Source: Pseudomonadota bacterium
GTDB taxonomy: Bacteria; Desulfobacterota; Desulfovibrionia; Desulfovibrionales; Desulfovibrionaceae
Reading direction: 5' to 3'
NCBI GenBank assembly: GCA_023435825.1
Contig: JAEZMB010000179.1
Coordinates: forward strand, 1 to 64,000
Length of the DNA stretch: 64,000 nt
The notes below the pieces were generated by a model that worked only from the letters and a program-made list of their open reading frames with translations, ran no database searches and was not told the origin of the DNA. Each line of letters starts with the position of its first letter. Within the stretch, counting starts at the first letter, position 1. The translations under genes and the position numbers were made by a program. Below are positions 60,916 to 64,000 of this stretch, piece by piece.

Positions 60916-62998
60916 GGCTTCGTTCTCCGGCATAAGGAATTTCCGCCACCACGGTCGTGCCGTGTCCCGGGGAAGACATGACGCGCAGGCTGCCGCCGAA
61001 AAGCCCGGCTCGCTCACGCATGTTGACCAGCCCCATGCAGGGCCGTCCGGCCTCGCCCTGGCAGTCGCCATGGTCCAGGCCGGCGTCGAAACCGCGTCCG
61101 TCGTCGCGAATCCGCAGGATCAGCTTGGGATAGGACTCGATCAGGCGCATGTCGACGCTTCCGGCCCCGGCGTGTTTGCGGACGTTGGCCAAGGCTTCCT
61201 GGGCGATACGGTAGATGTTTATGGCCACATCGGGATCAACGTCCAGTCCCTCCAGCCCAACCCCCGCGTAGGAGACGTCCAGCCCGGTCTGGCCCATTTC
61301 CTGGCACAGCCGCCGCAGGGCCAGGTCAAGGCCCAGGTGCTCCAGGTTGGGCGGGCGCAGGCCATAGGCCAGTTCGCGCACCGAGGCGATGGTGCGGGCC
61401 AAAAGCCCCGAGGCGGCTTCCAGGCGTTGGCGCAGGGCGGCGTCGACGTCGGGCAGGCCGTCGAGCAGGGTTTCGTAGGCGATCTTGAGCGAGGACAGAT
61501 CCTGGGCCACGTTGTCGTGGAGGTCCCGGGCAATGCTCGCCCGCTCCGATTCCTGGGCCTGCATGAGCCGGCCCGAAAGCGCCCGGATGCTTTCGGCGGC
61601 CTGCTTGAGTTCGGTGATGTCGACCGCCGTTGCCGTCAGCCGGCGGGGCGAACCGTTCGTTCCGGGCACGGGCTGACCCCGGCACAAAAAGCACAGGATG
61701 CCGCCATGGGCCGCGACCACACGCAGTTCGCGCTCCAGGGTAGGCTTGTCCAGCAGTTCCGGGCCTTCGCGTGCGAGGCGGTCGCGGTCCTCGGGGACAA
61801 GCCTGGCCAGCCACAAGGCCAACGGCTCCGGCTGCCCCGGGCTGTCGTAGCCGAGCAGATTGGCGATGACCGGATCGACCACCACCAGCCTTTCATCGGG
61901 CAGCAGTTCCCATACACCGACCTTGGCCGCTCGTGTCGCCATCACATAGTTGGCTCTGGCGGCGTCGAGTTCGTCCAGCATGACGTTGACGGCCCGGGAG
62001 AGGGCCGAAACCTCGTCGTTGCCGGCAAACACCGTGACCCGCTTGCGGCTGCCCCGGCCCAGTTGGGCGATTTCCTGGCCCAGGCCCGTCACCCGCGACA
62101 GGATGAAGCGTTCCACGAAATAGAGCATGGCCAGGCCGAAGATGATGCCGATGGTCGTGAGGCTGCCGACCATGGCCTGTTCGAGCAGGCGTCCCTGCTG
62201 GTGGATGCTGCGCGCCATGCTGATGGCCAGGACCAGGGCCGGCTCTCCCGTGATGTCGCGCAGCAGGGCATAGCCGCTCACCGTGGCATTGTCGGAGATC
62301 CGGATCGCGTAGCCGGCTTCCAGGCCGGAAGCGAGGGCGTCGGCCAGCCCGGGAGGCAGCTCCCGGCTGGCAGGGGCAACCAGCTTCACGTCCAGGAGCG
62401 TCAGCTCGGCAATGGCCGCGACCTTGGCGGCGTCGAGCATCTGGGCCATGATCAAGGTTCCGGCCGCCGGTCCTTTCCGGGCGCTGGTGAGCACGGTCTG
62501 GGCGGCGAGCAGACAGGGTTGCCCTTCAAAAAAAGCTATGCCGGACTGGCGTCCCTCAAGGGCGTCGAGGCGCAACAGCCCGGGCGCGGCAGCCACCATG
62601 TCCGACACCGGTCTGGAAGCGTCAAACAAGACGCCTTCCGTCGCATCGTACTGTCTGGCCGCCAGCAGCCGGCCGGCCACGTCGTAGAGGGCCAGCATGT
62701 CGAGATGCAATTCGCCAAAGCTTTGGGCCGTAAGGTTGGCTTCCACAAAGGCGGCATCCTCAGTCTGGAGGTATTTGTAGGTGTCGTCCCACAGGCCCCA
62801 ATCCGCGGTCACGCCCTCCAGATTCTTGAGATCGCGGTATATGGCGTTTTGCACGCGATGGAGGTTTTCCGTCACGGCCTGACGTTCCAGGCCGTCGAAG
62901 CCGCTTTGGATGTTGCCCCGGAACATGGCGTAGAGCAGAAGCAGCAAGCCAAAAAAGACGGCGCAGACGATGACGGCGGCGGTTTTGCGAAGGCTCAT
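60887..62998 (-). CDS. CHASE4-HAMP-PAS sensor histidine kinase (NarX-like)
   Basis: 703-residue membrane kinase. TM1 (about 6-27) is followed by a periplasmic CHASE4-like domain (about 30-260), TM2 (about 275-296), HAMP, a PAS domain (about 345-470) and HisKA_3/HATPase. The phospho-His is about 494 in ARDLHDNVAQDLSSLK, and the ATPase has DDGRGFDAGLD and GLVNMRERAGLFGG. It pairs with the overlapping NarL-type regulator. ATG 62998 is chosen over a TTG at 63016; no good Shine-Dalgarno is seen for either. The signal is unknown. Confidence 0.9.
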   Translation of the reverse strand: MSLRKTAAVIVCAVFFGLLLLLYAMFRGNIQSGFDGLERQAVTENLHRVQNAIYRDLKNLEGVTADWGLWDDTYKYLQTEDAAFVEANLTAQSFGELHLDMLALYDVAGRLLAARQYDATEGVLFDASRPVSDMVAAAPGLLRLDALEGRQSGIAFFEGQPCLLAAQTVLTSARKGPAAGTLIMAQMLDAAKVAAIAELTLLDVKLVAPASRELPPGLADALASGLEAGYAIRISDNATVSGYALLRDITGEPALVLAISMARSIHQQGRLLEQAMVGSLTTIGIIFGLAMLYFVERFILSRVTGLGQEIAQLGRGSRKRVTVFAGNDEVSALSRAVNVMLDELDAARANYVMATRAAKVGVWELLPDERLVVVDPVIANLLGYDSPGQPEPLALWLARLVPEDRDRLAREGPELLDKPTLERELRVVAAHGGILCFLCRGQPVPGTNGSPRRLTATAVDITELKQAAESIRALSGRLMQAQESERASIARDLHDNVAQDLSSLKIAYETLLDGLPDVDAALRQRLEAASGLLARTIASVRELAYGLRPPNLEHLGLDLALRRLCQEMGQTGLDVSYAGVGLEGLDVDPDVAINIYRIAQEALANVRKHAGAGSVDMRLIESYPKLILRIRDDGRGFDAGLDHGDCQGEAGRPCMGLVNMRERAGLFGGSLRVMSSPGHGTTVVAEIPYAGERSHAQQTPAHR

Positions 62999-63076
62999 GG
63001 TGATCAAAACAGGCAAGCAATGTTTGACATGACCTTGTCAGGCCTACTGGATACAGCCTGTTCTCCCATTTTCCTG

Positions 63077-63183
63077 TAGCCCGAGAAGGGCTAAAATGCA
63101 AGGAAGGGCTGACGACAAAATGTTTCCTAGATGTCCACGCGGAGGATTGGGCCAGCGGTAGTCCAGCCTGCATTCTCGGGCTA
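63077..63183. repeat. 11-bp inverted repeats flanking 85 bp
   Basis: TAGCCCGAGAA (63077-63087) and TTCTCGGGCTA (63173-63183) are perfect inverted repeats. Inside, AATGCA and GGCTG recur in inverted order with small insertions, so the symmetry is longer but imperfect. It could be a MITE-like remnant or a structured RNA. Confidence 0.5.
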
Positions 63184-63624
63184 AGATTATGCAGCAAGTC
63201 TGCAGTGGATCATGGTCTTACCCGGTGTAAACGACGGAATCGAGGGCTGGCGGTGCGGGATTGCCAGATCAGAAATAGGCCCAGCCGCTGACGATCGTTG
63301 TTGCCGAGGCCTGGGCCTTCTTCTGTGGCATGCCCCAAGCAGGGATAGGATACTGCCGGACAATTCAACGGACGGGCGAAGTCTCGGAATTTCAGGACTT
63401 GTTGGACCATCGGATGACCATGCAGCATATTGGCCAGCCGCTGTTCATCCGGTCGTTGGTGGATGCCGGGGCCACGTGCCGTACCAGGCACGGGATCGCT
63501 GCGCCCGGCTAATCGGCCTGACGCCAGGGGAGGCTGGGCTGAAGTTTTCGATGACAGGCTGTTTCACGAAAGTTGATCGTCGGCCATGGCCGAACCCGCC
63601 GGACTCCTGGTGTTTTCAAGCATA

Positions 63625-63652
63625 TTGACAAATTCGCCTGAACGAATACATG
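63625..63652 (+). promoter_or_regulatory. arsR promoter and dyad
   Basis: A perfect -35 TTGACA (63625-63630) is followed after 16 bases by TACATG (63647-63652). The dyad ATTCG-6-CGAAT (63632-63647) fills the spacer, a typical repressor position for ArsR proteins. Confidence 0.55.
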
Positions 63653-63659
63653 AGGCAGC

Positions 63660-64000
63660 ATGGACGAACTGGCGGAAGGATTGAAGGCGTTGGCAGACCC
63701 GACCCGACTGCGCCTGCTGAACCTGCTGCGTCACGGGGAACTGTGCGTGTGTGATTTGACGGTTTCCCTGGGATTGCCGCAGCCGAAGGTGTCAAGGCAT
63801 TTGGGGTACCTGAAGAAAGAACGATGGGTGTCCGGAAGGCGGGCCGGCAAGTGGATGCATTACAAGCTTGCCACCCCGCGACATCCTATTCTCGTCCGGA
63901 TGATGCAAACCTTGCACGAGAATCTTGGGAGCCATGAAATAGCGGCGGCAGATGAGGTGAGGCTTCGTGAGCACTTGAAGGCAAAACATCTGTCTGCTGT
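63660..64000 (+). CDS. ArsR-family metalloregulator, 3' truncated by window edge
   Basis: 113 codons are visible and the frame runs off the window end. It is a winged-helix repressor of the ArsR/SmtB family: ADPTRLRLLNLLRHGELCVCDL, where Cys29 and Cys31 (CVC) form the ligand pair seen in arsenic-type ArsR, then the recognition helix QPKVSRHLGYLKKERW and the wing GRRAGKWMHYKL. It should bind As(III)/Sb(III) or a similar thiophilic metal and release its operator. GAGG lies 4 bases before ATG 63660. Downstream genes are out of view, but ars efflux or reductase genes would be expected. Confidence 0.88.
   Translation, partial: MDELAEGLKALADPTRLRLLNLLRHGELCVCDLTVSLGLPQPKVSRHLGYLKKERWVSGRRAGKWMHYKLATPRHPILVRMMQTLHENLGSHEIAAADEVRLREHLKAKHLSA

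Larger units (their letters stand above)
62999..63659. other. 661-bp intergenic region without a supported gene
   Basis: Between the kinase start and arsR. GC is visibly lower than in the flanking genes. Short open frames on both strands (such as 63212-63628) show no family signature, no Shine-Dalgarno and poor codon bias. The region contains the inverted-repeat pair at 63077-63183. It could be a decayed mobile-element remnant. Confidence 0.5.

Noticed and set aside
63212..63628. 138-codon frame as a gene
   Set aside because: No family signature, poor codon bias, no Shine-Dalgarno; an overlapping antisense frame is equally open.
1..64000. CRISPR arrays, rRNA operons, intact insertion sequences
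   Set aside because: I saw no regularly spaced direct repeats, no rRNA-like sequence and no transposase with recognisable motifs.

Overview
The window reads as a contiguous piece of a high-GC chromosome with strongly GC-ending codons. The gene content points to a Gram-negative sulfate-reducer-type deltaproteobacterium of the Desulfovibrio/Solidesulfovibrio lineage. The basis is an outer-membrane barrel, GT9 and TadG-type genes next to a CdaA-CdaR-GlmM block, a PaaK-ACT pair, class I adenylate cyclase, PAS/sigma-54 regulators and an MCP carrying an H-NOX domain of the type known from obligate anaerobes. The taxonomic assignment is inference from gene families and not from a search. Almost everything is chromosomal core or lineage-specific housekeeping and signalling. 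I see no CRISPR array, no phage block and no intact insertion sequence.

Layout. 1-4878 (+): folP (5' truncated), dacA, cdaR, glmM and galU, i.e. folate, c-di-AMP and cell-envelope sugar precursors. 4951-10557 (+): priA, an HPPD-like VOC protein and a PAS histidine kinase. 10585-18533 (-): two glycosyltransferases, an MCP with a C-terminal H-NOX heme domain, a secreted GH3 enzyme and a GGDEF protein. 18666-22674 (+): a GT9 glycosyltransferase, two helical unknowns, a YbjQ-like protein and an outer-membrane barrel; the last two lie behind a near-consensus sigma-54 promoter. 22745-22834 (-): a tiny membrane protein. 23014-25479 (+): overlapping genes for a sigma-54 activator, a glutaminyl cyclase and a Cys-rich protein. 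25587-28825 (-): lgt, a pseudo-receiver/TPR protein and panB, with trmH divergent at 28881. 29574-35156 (-): a hybrid kinase coupled to rtcB, then an ACT protein and paaK. 35336-41246 (+): rsfS, gpmI, a small zinc-ribbon protein, an M50 protease, an HTH/Zn-ribbon protein in frame with pgm, and a winged-helix/membrane-protein pair behind a perfect palindrome. 41413-46626 (-): a 1298-residue class I adenylate cyclase with pentapeptide repeats and an HD-GYP protein. 46809-57696 (+): a TPR protein, an MCP, ilvE, dnaX-ybaB-recR, recD2, a flippase-like membrane protein and thiD, then tRNA-Leu(UAG). 58066-62998 (-): TadE/TadE/TadG pseudopilins preceded by a CHASE4-type kinase and NarL-type regulator. 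The window ends in an arsR gene running off the edge.

How the parts fit. The window holds machinery for three nucleotide second messengers: c-di-AMP (DacA), c-di-GMP (GGDEF and HD-GYP) and cAMP (class I cyclase). It also has two chemoreceptors and four phosphorelay proteins. A second theme is envelope construction: GlmM, GalU, Pgm, GT2/GT4/GT9, GH3, Lgt and Tad pseudopilins. The most unusual items are the MCP-H-NOX with a distal-pocket tyrosine, the HTH/Zn-ribbon reading frame that continues without a stop into phosphoglucomutase, the 14-bp-arm palindrome over the start codon of a small regulator, the multidomain adenylate cyclase, and the sigma-54 promoter of the YbjQ/barrel genes.
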